Assembly: GCF_022879575.1 (NCBI RefSeq)
Contig: NZ_CP084260.1
Coordinates: 1,178,001-1,242,000, forward strand
Reading direction: 5' to 3'
DNA from: Caballeronia sp. SL2Y3
GTDB taxonomy: Bacteria; Pseudomonadota; Gammaproteobacteria; Burkholderiales; Burkholderiaceae
Length of the DNA: 64,000 bases
Shown: in pieces, positions 1-10,782 of the stretch
Layout: each line of letters begins with the position of its first letter
How positions within the stretch are numbered: the stretch's first letter is position 1
Program-made: the position numbers and the translations under genes
The notes under the pieces: generated by a model
Database searches by the model: none
Seen by the model: the letters and a program-made list of their open reading frames with translations, nothing else
Told to the model about the DNA's origin: nothing

Positions 1-129
1 GGGCGGCGCGTTGAACGCTGGTCATGGTCAAAATACGTCGCTCGGGGCGACGCGACCGAAGTACCGCACGACGTCAAGACAGCCTCTCGATCTCAACGGT
101 TCGCGAAATGCTAACATCGTGATACATTA

Positions 130-145
130 AAGCCTCTAAAGGCTT
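130..145. promoter_or_regulatory. perfect inverted repeat, probable HipB-type operator
   Basis: AAGCCT-CTAA-AGGCTT: two perfect 6-base arms separated by 4 bases, ending 14 bases before the ATG of the antitoxin-like gene. HipB-type antitoxins repress their own operon through inverted repeats at the promoter. Position and symmetry are seen; operator function is inferred. Confidence 0.5.
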
Positions 146-159
146 ACGAAGACAGCAAT

Positions 160-498
160 ATGCCGACCCCTCACGCGCCTTCGGCCGGCGTCCGGCGTGC
201 GCTGCGCAAACTGGGCGACGATATTCACGATGCGCGCCGCCGTCGCCGACTGACCATGGCGGTGGTCGCCGACCGTGCGTTCACGTCGAGAGCGACTTTG
301 CAGCGGGTCGAGGCGGGCGATGCGGGGGTGAGCATCGGCATCTACGCGGCCGTGTTACAGGCGCTTGGGCTGCTGGACGGACTGACTCAGGTCGCCGACG
401 CCACGCGGGACACCGTGGGGCAGTCGCTGGCAACCGCCGCGTTGCCTCAGCGCGTCAGGTCGCCTCGCAGCGGCAGAGGAAAGGGCGATCATGACTGA
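160..498 (+). CDS. XRE-family HTH protein, HipB-like antitoxin
   Basis: A 112-residue protein with a helix-turn-helix of the XRE/HipB type at about residues 17-72 (RRRRLTMAVVADRAFTSRAT, then a recognition-helix stretch and LGLLDGL). The C-terminal tail is basic (RVRSPRSGRGKGDHD). Its stop overlaps the next gene start by 8 bases, the usual antitoxin-toxin coupling. By family knowledge it should bind DNA, repress its own promoter and neutralise the HipA-like kinase. It is probably regulated through the inverted repeat at 130-145. Antitoxin activity is inferred from order and family. Confidence 0.8.
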   Translation: MPTPHAPSAGVRRALRKLGDDIHDARRRRRLTMAVVADRAFTSRATLQRVEAGDAGVSIGIYAAVLQALGLLDGLTQVADATRDTVGQSLATAALPQRVRSPRSGRGKGDHD

Positions 499-1738
499 TG
501 TCGAGGTGCACATCGATCTAGATGGCTCACCGCGTCCGGTAGGCCTTCTCAGACGTCATGCGTCGCGTCGAGAAGAAACGGTCACGTTCGAATACGACGA
601 GACATGGCTGGCCGACGACGGGCGGTTCTCAATTGAGCCGGCGCTGGCGTTGACGCGCGGCGTTTTTCCACCGCCGCCAGATCAGTCCATTTTCGGTTCG
701 ATCGGCGATTCAGCGCCCGACACCTGGGGACGGCGACTCATGCAACGCGCGGAGCGTCGACAGGCCGAACGGGAGGGGCGGCGCGTCCGGACGCTTGGTG
801 AACTTGACTATTTGTTGGGCGTGGCGGACGAAACGCGTCTCGGCGCGCTGCGATTCCGGTGGGGCGGAGATAGTGAATTCCAGGCGCCCGTGCCCGCGGG
901 TGTCCCCGCGCTGATCGAATTGGGCCGGCTGCTTGAAATCACCGAGCGTATCCTGCGAGACGAGGAAACCGATGAAGATTTGCAACTGATCTTCGCGCCT
1001 GGATCATCGCTCGGTGGCGCGCGTCCCAAGGCGTCGGTCATCGACGAGTATGGCCATTTGTCGATTGCCAAATTTCCGAAGGAGCTCGACGAATACAGCA
1101 TCGAGGCCTGGGAGGAGGTCGCCCTCCGATTGGCTGAACGCGCCGGCATCTTGACCCCGCATCATCAACTGCTTCAGGTAGCGGGCAAGCCTGTGCTGTT
1201 GTCGCGGCGCTTCGATCGCGCTGGCGGTGTTCGCATTCCCTTTCTCTCGGCAATGTCGATGACAGGATCTCGGGACGGCCAACGCGGCAGCTATCCCGAA
1301 CTGGTCGATGCACTGACACAACATGGTGCCAGGGCGAGAGCCGACGCTGCCCAGTTGTATCGTCGCGTGGCCTTCAACGTACTGGTTTCCAATGTCGATG
1401 ACCATCTGCGTAACCATGGTTTCCTCTGGGCCGGCCGCGACGGCTGGGTGTTGTCGCCGGCCTATGACCTCAACCCCACGCCAACCGACCTCAAGGCGCG
1501 CATTCTGACGACCAACATCGATCTCGACGAGGGGACGTGTTCGCTCGACCTGCTAGAGAGCGCGGCGGAGTTCTTCGGTTTGTCGGTGAAGCAGGCTCGG
1601 GCCGCGATCCGCGAGGTCGCAGACGTGACCCGTACATGGCAAGCGGTTGCTCAGGAAGTCGGTTGCCGGCGCGCAGAGGTTGCTCGCATGGCAAGCGCCT
1701 TCGAACATGATGATCTTGATGCGGCGTTGCGGTTGTGA
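491..1738 (+). CDS. hipA: HipA-like serine/threonine kinase toxin
   Basis: A 415-residue protein with the HipA layout: N-terminal small lobe (about 10-125), a glycine/serine-rich loop GSSLGGARPK (171-180), the AKFPK lysine (193-197), catalytic NVDDHLRNH (301-309) and the AYDLNP metal-binding motif (324-329). E. coli HipA phosphorylates glutamyl-tRNA synthetase and causes growth arrest; the target here is unknown. The SSLGGARPK loop differs from the E. coli HipA loop and belongs to the larger family variant. Serines 172 and 173 are candidates for autophosphorylation by analogy. All visible catalytic motifs are intact, so the gene is probably functional. Confidence 0.88.
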   Translation: MTDVEVHIDLDGSPRPVGLLRRHASRREETVTFEYDETWLADDGRFSIEPALALTRGVFPPPPDQSIFGSIGDSAPDTWGRRLMQRAERRQAEREGRRVRTLGELDYLLGVADETRLGALRFRWGGDSEFQAPVPAGVPALIELGRLLEITERILRDEETDEDLQLIFAPGSSLGGARPKASVIDEYGHLSIAKFPKELDEYSIEAWEEVALRLAERAGILTPHHQLLQVAGKPVLLSRRFDRAGGVRIPFLSAMSMTGSRDGQRGSYPELVDALTQHGARARADAAQLYRRVAFNVLVSNVDDHLRNHGFLWAGRDGWVLSPAYDLNPTPTDLKARILTTNIDLDEGTCSLDLLESAAEFFGLSVKQARAAIREVADVTRTWQAVAQEVGCRRAEVARMASAFEHDDLDAALRL

Positions 1739-1907
1739 CGGTATTTGGGGCATCCTTCAATGCGTCTGACAGTATCAACAACGGGAAGGCGCTCACAAGT
1801 CGCCTGGGACAGCCAATGTTCGTGATTACCCAAATAAGACGCGCGCTGATTCGGTGTGCCGACCTCAGCCGTCCCGATCGGCACGCGAGTCGAACGTGCG
1901 AAGACGC

Positions 1908-2468
1908 ATGAACACCCCTCGCCCCAACCACCCCACCGACTCCCTTTTCTTCGCCGTCTACCCCGATGCCGCCGCTGCCGCGCGCATCGGGGACCATGCG
2001 GCCCGCCTTCGCGCCGAGCACGCGATGAAAGCCCGGCCGATCCCAACCGACCGCCTGCACATCACGCTGCATTACCTCGGCGCCTTCGCGGGCGTGCCGT
2101 CCGACACGCTGGCCGCAGCCCGCGCGGCGGCGTCATCGGTGCACATGCCGTCGTTCGACGTAACGCTCGACCGCGTCGAAACCTTCGCCACGCGCCGTCC
2201 GAAGCGGCCGCTCGTGATAGCCGGCGAGCCGGGCGACGCGTTCTCCGCTTTCGTCGATACGCTCGACAAGTCGCTGCAATTGGTCGGCATCTTCGTCAAA
2301 TCGCATCCGCGCTTCATCCCGCATGTGACGTTGCTTTACGACGAGCACCGCGTCGCGCGGCAAGCCGTCGAGCCGATCACATGGACCGTGCGCGAGTTCG
2401 CGCTCGTGCGCAGTCTGCTCGGACGCTCGGAGCATCAGGTCATCGAACGCTGGCCGCTCGACGTGTAA
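1908..2468 (+). CDS. thpR: RNA 2',3'-cyclic phosphodiesterase (2'-5' RNA ligase family)
   Basis: A 186-residue protein of the 2H phosphoesterase superfamily. Both catalytic HxT motifs are present: HITL (residues 51-54) and HVTL (139-142). The family opens 2',3'-cyclic phosphates on RNA and can ligate tRNA halves in vitro; the physiological substrate is unclear. An upstream in-frame start at 1854 would add 18 residues unlike family members, so ATG 1908 was chosen. It stands alone, with the ddp operon starting about 85 bases downstream. Confidence 0.85.
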   Translation: MNTPRPNHPTDSLFFAVYPDAAAAARIGDHAARLRAEHAMKARPIPTDRLHITLHYLGAFAGVPSDTLAAARAAASSVHMPSFDVTLDRVETFATRRPKRPLVIAGEPGDAFSAFVDTLDKSLQLVGIFVKSHPRFIPHVTLLYDEHRVARQAVEPITWTVREFALVRSLLGRSEHQVIERWPLDV

Positions 2469-2552
2469 GAACCCGCACATTCGGAATAAACTGTTTCGCG
2501 GATTTTTCGTCCGGGTTATGGTTGACGGGTTCGACCCAAGGATTCCGCTTAC

Positions 2553-3116
2553 ATGACTCGATCCCGTCTGCTGCCCGTCACGCCCGAAACGCATCACGTC
2601 CAGATCGACCTCGTCTACGCGACCGATCGCAATCTCACCGGCAAGCCCATCTACAAGACGCAGCACTGTCTGCTGCTCGAACCCGCCGAAGCGGCATTGC
2701 GCCAAGCCGTGAGCATCGCGCAGAGCTTCGGCGCGACGCTGAAAATCTTCGACGCCTACCGCCCGCCGCAAGCGCAGGAAGTGCTGTGGAACTTCCTGCC
2801 CGATCCCACCTTCATCGCCGATCTCGGCCGCGGCTCGAATCACAGCCGCGGGACGGCGGTGGACCTGACGCTCGTCGATAGCGACGGCATCGAGTTCGAC
2901 ATGGGCACCGGCTTCGACGCGATGGTGCCGGAGTCCGGCCACTTTCACGCGGGTCTGCCGGCTCACGTGCAGCGCAATCGCACGCTGTTGCTCGGCGTGA
3001 TGCACGGCGCGGGCTTCGCGCATATTCCGAGCGAATGGTGGCATTACGAATTACCCGGATCGCGCGAACTCGCGCTCATCGACAACGAAGAAAGCGGCCC
3101 CTTGCGGCTGATGTGA
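2553..3116 (+). CDS. ddpX: D-alanyl-D-alanine dipeptidase (VanX/DdpX family)
   Basis: A 187-residue zinc dipeptidase of peptidase family M15D. The expected ligands are visible: His97 and Asp104 in NHSRGTAVDL, and Glu161 and His164 in EWWHYE. The conserved Arg70 lies in DAYRP. It hydrolyses D-Ala-D-Ala. No signal peptide is seen, so it should act in the cytoplasm. It is first in an operon of the same order as E. coli ddpXABCDF, 15 bases before the binding-protein gene, so its job is most likely scavenging imported D-Ala-D-Ala from peptidoglycan turnover. No vanH or vanA lies nearby, which argues against a glycopeptide-resistance role. Confidence 0.9.
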   Translation: MTRSRLLPVTPETHHVQIDLVYATDRNLTGKPIYKTQHCLLLEPAEAALRQAVSIAQSFGATLKIFDAYRPPQAQEVLWNFLPDPTFIADLGRGSNHSRGTAVDLTLVDSDGIEFDMGTGFDAMVPESGHFHAGLPAHVQRNRTLLLGVMHGAGFAHIPSEWWHYELPGSRELALIDNEESGPLRLM

Positions 3117-3131
3117 ACGGGATAAACGACC

Positions 3132-4721
3132 ATGAGACTGAGCGCACGAAAGGCCCTTGTCGCGATGACGCTGGCGTTGAGCTTTGCGTCCGCAGCGCAC
3201 GCGGCGACGCCGAAAGACATGTTCGTCATGGCGACGCTGCTCGACGAATTCACGACGCTCGATCCGGGCGAAGTCTACGAACTCGTGCCGGAGGAATACG
3301 TCGCGAACACGTATGACCGGCTGGTGCGCGTCGATTTGAAAGACCCGTCGAAGTTCGACGGCGACGTCGCGCAGTCGTGGACTGTCAGCCCGGACGGGCT
3401 CACGTTCACGTTCAAGATCCGCCCGGGCCTCAAGTTCCATTCCGGCAATCCGCTCACGGCCGATGACGTCGCCTGGTCCATCCAGCGCACCGCGTTGCTC
3501 GACAAAGGCGCGGCGGCGGTGCTCGCGGGCATCGGCATCACCAAGGCCAACGCGCTCGCGAACGTAAAGAAGATCGACGACAGCACGGTTGCCGTCACGA
3601 CCGATCAACGCTATGCGCCGACTTTCGTGCTCAACGTGCTGGGCGCGTGGCCGGCGTCGGTGGTGGATCGCAAGCTGCTCGAATCGCACGCGAAGGGTAA
3701 CGACTACGGCAACGACTGGCTCAAGACCAACGAGGCCGGCTCGGGCGCGTACAAGCTCGTGAAGTGGACGGCGAACGACAGCATCGTGCTGCAACGTTTC
3801 GACGGGTATCGCCTGCCGCTCGCGATGAAGCGCATCGTGCTGCGCCATGTGACTGAAGCGGCGAGCCAGCGTCTGATGATCCAGAACGGCGATATCGACG
3901 TGGCGCGCGATCTGAGCCCCGACGACCTCGACACGCTCTCGAAGAACGGCGTCATCAAGGCGACGGCCGTGCCGCAAGCGACGCTCATGTACCTCGGGCT
4001 GAACAACAAGAATCAGTACCTGGCGAAGCCGGAAGTCTGGGAAGCGATGAAGTGGCTGATCGACTATCAGGGCATCCAGAAGAACGTGATCCGCACGACG
4101 TACAAGGTTCACGAGACGTTCCTGCCCGAAGGCTTTCTCGGCGCGCTCAACGAGAATCCGTATCACCAGGATGTCGCGAAGGCGAAGGCGCTGCTGGCCA
4201 AAGCGGGACTCGCGGACGGCTTCACCGTGAAGATGGACGTGCGCAACGACTATCCGTATAGCGAGATCGCGCAGGCCGTGCAGGCGAATCTCGCGCTCGC
4301 GAACATCAAGGTGCAGCTCATTCCGAGCGACAACAAGCAGACGCTCGGCCGCTACCGGGCGCGCGCGCACGACATCTATATCGGCGAATGGTCGGCGGAC
4401 TATATCGATCCGCACAGCAACGCGCAGGGCTTCGCGTGGAATCCGGACAACTCGGATGCGTCCAGCTTTAAGATGCTCGCGTGGCGCAACGCGTGGAATA
4501 TCCCCGATCTGACGAAGGAAACCAACGCGGCGCTCGCGGAAAGCTCGACCACGAAGCGCGCGCAGATGTACGAGAAGATGCAGCGCGAGATGCTCGCGAA
4601 GTCGCCGTTCGTCATCATGTTCCAGAAGGTGTCGCAAGTGGCGGCGCGTCCGGGCGTCACCGGTCTCGAAGTCGGGCCGATCAACGATCTCGTTTCCTAT
4701 CGCAATCTAAAGAAGCAGTGA
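3132..4721 (+). CDS. ddpA: dipeptide ABC transporter, periplasmic binding protein (DdpA-like)
   Basis: A 529-residue family 5 extracellular solute-binding protein. It has a Sec signal peptide (positively charged start, hydrophobic core, cleavage near AHAA, residue 24). The mature part shows the family signature DGLTFTFKIRPGLKFHSGNP followed by LTADDVAWSI. It should capture the D-Ala-D-Ala or other dipeptide substrate in the periplasm and pass it to the DdpBC permeases. Only 4 bases separate its stop from the next gene, so it is in the same operon. Substrate specificity is inferred from the dipeptidase neighbour. Confidence 0.87.
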   Translation: MRLSARKALVAMTLALSFASAAHAATPKDMFVMATLLDEFTTLDPGEVYELVPEEYVANTYDRLVRVDLKDPSKFDGDVAQSWTVSPDGLTFTFKIRPGLKFHSGNPLTADDVAWSIQRTALLDKGAAAVLAGIGITKANALANVKKIDDSTVAVTTDQRYAPTFVLNVLGAWPASVVDRKLLESHAKGNDYGNDWLKTNEAGSGAYKLVKWTANDSIVLQRFDGYRLPLAMKRIVLRHVTEAASQRLMIQNGDIDVARDLSPDDLDTLSKNGVIKATAVPQATLMYLGLNNKNQYLAKPEVWEAMKWLIDYQGIQKNVIRTTYKVHETFLPEGFLGALNENPYHQDVAKAKALLAKAGLADGFTVKMDVRNDYPYSEIAQAVQANLALANIKVQLIPSDNKQTLGRYRARAHDIYIGEWSADYIDPHSNAQGFAWNPDNSDASSFKMLAWRNAWNIPDLTKETNAALAESSTTKRAQMYEKMQREMLAKSPFVIMFQKVSQVAARPGVTGLEVGPINDLVSYRNLKKQ

Positions 4722-4725
4722 CGCG

Positions 4726-5796
4726 ATGACGCCGCATCCGACCGTGCTCGACCGCCTGCGCGCCGCGAACGCGAATCGCGGCGGCGCGCGGATCGCGCTG
4801 GCGCTGCTGCGCTGGATTGCGATGCTCGCCGTCACGTTCACCGGCCTGCTCGCGATCACGTTCTTCATCGGGCGCAAGATCCCGATCGACCCCGTGCTCG
4901 CGATTCTCGGCGACCGCGCATCGGCGAGCGCGTATGCCGCGGCGCGCGTGCAGCTCGGGCTCGACAAGCCGCTCGTCGATCAATTCCTGATCTACGCCCG
5001 CGACGTACTGCACGGCAATCTCGGCGTGTCGCTGCTGACGGCGAATCCGGTCATCGACGATATCCGGCGCGTCTTTCCCGCGACGCTCGAACTGGCGACG
5101 CTCTCGACGTTCATCGGCGTGATGATCGGCGTGCCGCTCGGCGTGATCGCGGCGGTGCGCCACAATCGCATCGTCGATCATGTCGCGCGCGTGATCGGCC
5201 TCGCGGGCAGTTCGGTGCCGGTGTTCTGGCTCGCGCTGATGGGGCTGCTGCTGTTCTACGCGCGGCTGCATTGGGTGTCGGGACCGGGCCGCATCGATCC
5301 GCTGTACGACGGCATGGTCGATACGCGCACCGGCAGTCTCCTCATCGACGCGCTCATCGCCCGCGAGTGGGACGTGTTCGCCAACGCGTTTTCGCATATC
5401 GCGCTGCCGGCGGGCGTGCTGGCGTTCTATTCGATCGCGTATCTGTCGCGCATGACGCGATCGTTCATGCTCGAACAACTGAGCCAGGAATACGTGACCA
5501 CGGCGCGCGCGAAGGGCCTGCCCGAGCGCCGCGTGATCTGGCGTCATGCGTTCGGCAATATCGCGGTGCCGTTGCTGACGGTGATCGCGCTCGCATACAG
5601 TTATTTGCTGGAAGGCTCGGTGCTGACCGAGATCGTGTTCGCGTGGCCGGGCATCGGCTCGTATCTGACGGGCGCGCTCCTGAACGCCGACATGAACGCG
5701 GTGCTGGGCAGCACGCTCGTGATCGGCGCGACGTTCATCGCGCTCAATCTGCTGACGGATGCGCTGTACCGCGTATTCGATCCGCGCGCTCGCTGA
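4726..5796 (+). CDS. ddpB: dipeptide ABC transporter permease (DppB/DdpB-like)
   Basis: A 356-residue inner-membrane permease with about six hydrophobic segments. It carries the DppB-type N-terminal region (TFTGLLAITFFIGRKIPIDP) and the cytoplasmic EAA loop around YVTTARAKGLPERRVIWRHAF. That loop docks on the ATPase subunits. It pairs with the next permease to form the channel. Confidence 0.88.
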   Translation: MTPHPTVLDRLRAANANRGGARIALALLRWIAMLAVTFTGLLAITFFIGRKIPIDPVLAILGDRASASAYAAARVQLGLDKPLVDQFLIYARDVLHGNLGVSLLTANPVIDDIRRVFPATLELATLSTFIGVMIGVPLGVIAAVRHNRIVDHVARVIGLAGSSVPVFWLALMGLLLFYARLHWVSGPGRIDPLYDGMVDTRTGSLLIDALIAREWDVFANAFSHIALPAGVLAFYSIAYLSRMTRSFMLEQLSQEYVTTARAKGLPERRVIWRHAFGNIAVPLLTVIALAYSYLLEGSVLTEIVFAWPGIGSYLTGALLNADMNAVLGSTLVIGATFIALNLLTDALYRVFDPRAR

Positions 5797-5815
5797 CAAC
5801 GGAGACCCTCGCCGC

Positions 5816-6754
5816 ATGCATTCGCCCGCCAAGCGCACGCCGATGGAACCCGCCCCGACCACATGGCGCGCGTGGCTCCTGACCGACACGCCCGCGTCGC
5901 CGCGACAGGCCGCGCTCGGGCGCGCGTACCGGCGCTGGCGGCGGTTTTCGGGCAATCCGCTCAGCATGCTGGGCTTCGTCATTCTGATCGTGCTCGTCGT
6001 GGCGGCAGTCGTCGGGCCGCTCTTGGTGACGCAGGACCCGCTGCGGCAAGTGCTCGCCGACCGTCTGATGCCGCCGGGCGCCGCGCACTGGTTCGGCACG
6101 GATCAGCTCGGCCGCGACATTCTGTCGAGACTGGTGCACGGCTCGCGTCTCACGCTATCCATTGCGATGCTCGTCGTCGTGCTCGTCGTGCCGGTCGGAC
6201 TCCTGATCGGTACGGTGGCCGGCTATTGCGGCGGCTTCGTCGACACGGCGCTCATGCGCGTGACGGATGTCGCGCTCGCGTTCCCGAAGATCGTGCTCGC
6301 GCTTGCGTTCGCGGCGGCGCTGGGGCCGGGCGTGCTGAACGCGGTCATCGCCATTTCCATCACCGCGTGGCCGCCTTATGCGCGGCTCGCGCGAGCCGAA
6401 TCGCTGCGGCTCGCGCAGGCGGATTTCATCCACGCGGCGCGGCTGGCGGGCGCATCGCACACGCGCATTCTGCTGCGCTATATCGTGCCGCTGTGCTCGT
6501 CGTCGGTGATCGTGCGCGCGACGCTCGATATGGCCGGCATCATTCTCGCCGTCGCGGGGCTCGGCTTTCTCGGGCTGGGCGCGCAGCCGCCGAGCCCGGA
6601 ATGGGGCTACATGGTTGCGTCCGGCCGCAACGTGCTGCTCGACGCCTGGTGGGTCGCGACCATTCCCGGCCTCGCGATTCTCGCGGTGAGCCTCGCGTTC
6701 AATCTGCTCGGCGACGGTCTGCGCGATGTCTTCGATCCGCGTCATGGAGGCTGA
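5816..6754 (+). CDS. ddpC: dipeptide ABC transporter permease (DppC/DdpC-like)
   Basis: A 312-residue inner-membrane permease. An N-terminal soluble stretch precedes the first membrane segment (MLGFVILIVLVVAAVVGPLL), as in DppC proteins. The motif HWFGTDQLGRDILSR is characteristic of this subunit, and the EAA loop is around DFIHAARLAGASHTRILLRY. ATG 5816 was chosen because GGAGA lies 10 bases upstream at 5801. A start at 5843 is possible. Confidence 0.88.
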   Translation: MHSPAKRTPMEPAPTTWRAWLLTDTPASPRQAALGRAYRRWRRFSGNPLSMLGFVILIVLVVAAVVGPLLVTQDPLRQVLADRLMPPGAAHWFGTDQLGRDILSRLVHGSRLTLSIAMLVVVLVVPVGLLIGTVAGYCGGFVDTALMRVTDVALAFPKIVLALAFAAALGPGVLNAVIAISITAWPPYARLARAESLRLAQADFIHAARLAGASHTRILLRYIVPLCSSSVIVRATLDMAGIILAVAGLGFLGLGAQPPSPEWGYMVASGRNVLLDAWWVATIPGLAILAVSLAFNLLGDGLRDVFDPRHGG

Positions 6755-6755
6755 C

Positions 6756-7625
6756 ATGGAAGATGCACTCGCTGAAATCGACGGTCTCGAAGTGGCCTTC
6801 GCCGGCCACGACGGCGTCGCGATGCCCGCGGTGCGCGGCGTCTCGCTGACGGTGCGGCGCGGCGAGCGGCTCGGCATCGTCGGGGAATCGGGCTCGGGAA
6901 AGTCGCTGACCGGCCGCGCGCTGCTCGGCCTCTTGCCGCCCGAAGCGCGATGGTCCGCAAAGGCTTTGCGCTTCGACGGCCAGGACCTGCTCGCGATGAA
7001 GCCGAGCGCTCGCCGGCGCCTCTGCGGCACGCAGATGAGCATGATCCTGCAAGACCCGAAGTACTCGCTCAATCCGGTGATGACGGTCGCCCAGCAGATG
7101 CGCGAGACCATCGCGCGCCGGGACGGCGGCTTGAGCCGGCGCGCGATGCGTGCGCGCATCGTGGATGCGCTCGCGGCCGTGCATATCCGCGATCCGGAGC
7201 GCGTGGCGGACGCGTATCCGCACGAGCTGTCCGGCGGCATGGGCCAGCGCGTGATGATCGCGATGATGGTGAGCGCCGGTCCGCGCCTCCTGATTGCCGA
7301 CGAGCCGACGAGCGCGCTCGACATGCTCGTGTCGATGCAGGTGCTCGCCGTCCTTGACGAAATGATCGAGCGTCATCGCACGGGGCTCGTGTTTATCAGC
7401 CACGACTTGCCGCTCGTGATGTCGTTCTGCGATCGCGTCGCGGTGATGTACGGCGGGCGCGTCGTGGAGACGTGCGCGGCGCGTGAACTCGGCAACGCGC
7501 GGCATCCGTACACGCGCGGACTGCTCGCGGCCAGCCCGCCGTTGACCCATCCGCCCGACGAACTGCCGACGCTGCGCCGCGATCCGTCGTGGCTCGCAGA
7601 AACCATCGAGGAAGCCGCGCGATGA
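6756..7625 (+). CDS. ddpD: dipeptide ABC transporter ATPase (DppD/DdpD-like)
   Basis: A 289-residue ABC ATPase. It has Walker A GESGSGKS (residues 43-50), signature LSGGMGQRV, Walker B LLIADEPTSALD and a switch histidine in FISHDLP. The C-terminal HPYTRGLLAASPP motif is typical of oligopeptide transporter ATPases. GGAGG sits 5 bases before ATG 6756, which decides the start. It should work as a heterodimer with the next gene product. Confidence 0.9.
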   Translation: MEDALAEIDGLEVAFAGHDGVAMPAVRGVSLTVRRGERLGIVGESGSGKSLTGRALLGLLPPEARWSAKALRFDGQDLLAMKPSARRRLCGTQMSMILQDPKYSLNPVMTVAQQMRETIARRDGGLSRRAMRARIVDALAAVHIRDPERVADAYPHELSGGMGQRVMIAMMVSAGPRLLIADEPTSALDMLVSMQVLAVLDEMIERHRTGLVFISHDLPLVMSFCDRVAVMYGGRVVETCAARELGNARHPYTRGLLAASPPLTHPPDELPTLRRDPSWLAETIEEAAR

Positions 7626-8371
7626 TCGAGATCGACCACGCGCACATTCGCTTCAAGACGAAAACCGGCCACGTCGATGCGGTGCGCGACGTGTCGTTGC
7701 GCGTTGAGGACGGCGAAGTATTCGGTCTCGTCGGCGAATCGGGCAGCGGCAAGTCGACGCTGCTGCGCGCGCTCGCGGGTCTGGTGCCGCTCGCTGGCGG
7801 CGCGATGCGCATCGAAGGGCGGGGCGTCGCGGATCGCCCGCAGCGCGACGTGCAGATGGTGTTTCAGGACCCGTACGGCTCGCTGCATCCGCGCTTCACC
7901 GTCGACCGCACATTGCGCGAGCCGCTCGCGATCAACGGCATCGGCAATCGGGACACCCGCATTCTGGACGCGCTCGCCGAAGTCGGGCTCGGCGCGGCGT
8001 TCCGCTTTCGCTATCCGCATCAGTTGTCGGGCGGGCAGCGGCAACGCGTGTCGATCGCTCGTGCGCTGATCGTCGAGCCGCGCGTGCTTCTGCTCGACGA
8101 GCCGACGTCCGCGCTCGACGTGTCCGTGCAGGCCGAAATTCTGAACCTGTTGCGACGGCTGCATCGCGAGCGCAAGCTCACGATGATCCTCGTGAGCCAC
8201 AATCTCGCGGTCGTCGGCTTCCTGTGTCAGCGCGTGGCTGTCATGCGCAACGGCGAAGTCGTCGAACAACTCGGAGTGGAGGCGGTGAGGGCGCACGACG
8301 TGAAGCACGAGTACACGCGGCGGCTTCTCTTGGCGACGCAAGGCTACACGCGCGAGCCCGTGCGCTGGTAA
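7622..8371 (+). CDS. ddpF: dipeptide ABC transporter ATPase (DppF/DdpF-like)
   Basis: A 249-residue ABC ATPase with Walker A GESGSGKST, signature LSGGQRQRV, Walker B VLLLDEPTSALD and switch LVSHNLAV. The ATG overlaps the stop of the upstream ATPase (ATGA), showing translational coupling. It is the last gene of the ddp-like operon. The C-terminal end (HEYTRRLLLATQG) matches oligopeptide-type ATPases, though it is shorter than many DppF proteins and lacks a long OppF-type tail. Confidence 0.9.
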   Translation: MIEIDHAHIRFKTKTGHVDAVRDVSLRVEDGEVFGLVGESGSGKSTLLRALAGLVPLAGGAMRIEGRGVADRPQRDVQMVFQDPYGSLHPRFTVDRTLREPLAINGIGNRDTRILDALAEVGLGAAFRFRYPHQLSGGQRQRVSIARALIVEPRVLLLDEPTSALDVSVQAEILNLLRRLHRERKLTMILVSHNLAVVGFLCQRVAVMRNGEVVEQLGVEAVRAHDVKHEYTRRLLLATQGYTREPVRW

Positions 8372-8614
8372 GCACGGACGCCTGCCGCGCGGCAAGCGAT
8401 GTCGCGGAATATCTTCTCTATACGGCGCACGCGCGCGAACGGCCGTGCGCGGCGCGAAGCAATCAGGGCCGCCGCTGATAGAATACGAGATGAATTGTCG
8501 AAGCGAGCCGAACCACGCGCGAGCGCGTTGTTCCGGCGGGCTCCGGTTTCACGCTAACCCCGCAAATCGTGACAGACCGCTTCGGTGTCATTCGAAAGCC
8601 GGTCGTAATCCCCG

Positions 8615-10541
<1,927 letters not shown>

Positions 10542-10554
10542 GTTTGCGGGTTAG

Positions 10555-10578
10555 GGCACTTGTTGCGAGTGCCTTTTT
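10555..10578 (+). terminator. intrinsic terminator after ldcA
   Basis: GGCACT (10555-10560), loop TGTTGCG, AGTGCC (10568-10573), then five T. It ends the DUF1992-tadA-ldcA transcript. Confidence 0.8.
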
Positions 10579-10654
10579 GTTCGACCTCCGGCGCAACTAA
10601 CGGTCTTTCGTATGCATCACCGTGAATCGCGATGCACCATCGAGGCACTGGAAA

Positions 10655-10664
10655 TTGTCGACAA
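10655..10664. promoter_or_regulatory. palindrome TTGTCGACAA, possible GntR operator
   Basis: A perfect 10-base palindrome 175 bases upstream of the GntR gene. A near-identical element, TTGTTGACAA, occurs at 10784-10793. Two copies of a symmetric word in one promoter region suggest binding sites for the adjacent dimeric regulator. Function is inferred. Confidence 0.4.
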
Positions 10665-10782
10665 AATACGGCGGGCAATGCCGACAAAAAGTAGTGTAAT
10701 CCCCCGAAATGCCTGCCGGTATTGGCTTGCGGGTAGGCAGCGCCTCCCGCGACGCCGCTCACCACCAAGATTTTTAATTTGA

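Noticed and set aside
2553..3116. Glycopeptide (vancomycin) resistance dipeptidase
   Set aside because: No vanHA or vanRS partners; operon order fits dipeptide scavenging.
4681..6099. 472-codon open frame antisense to the ddpBC permeases
   Set aside because: Low-complexity Arg/His composition and no motifs; a shadow of two real genes.
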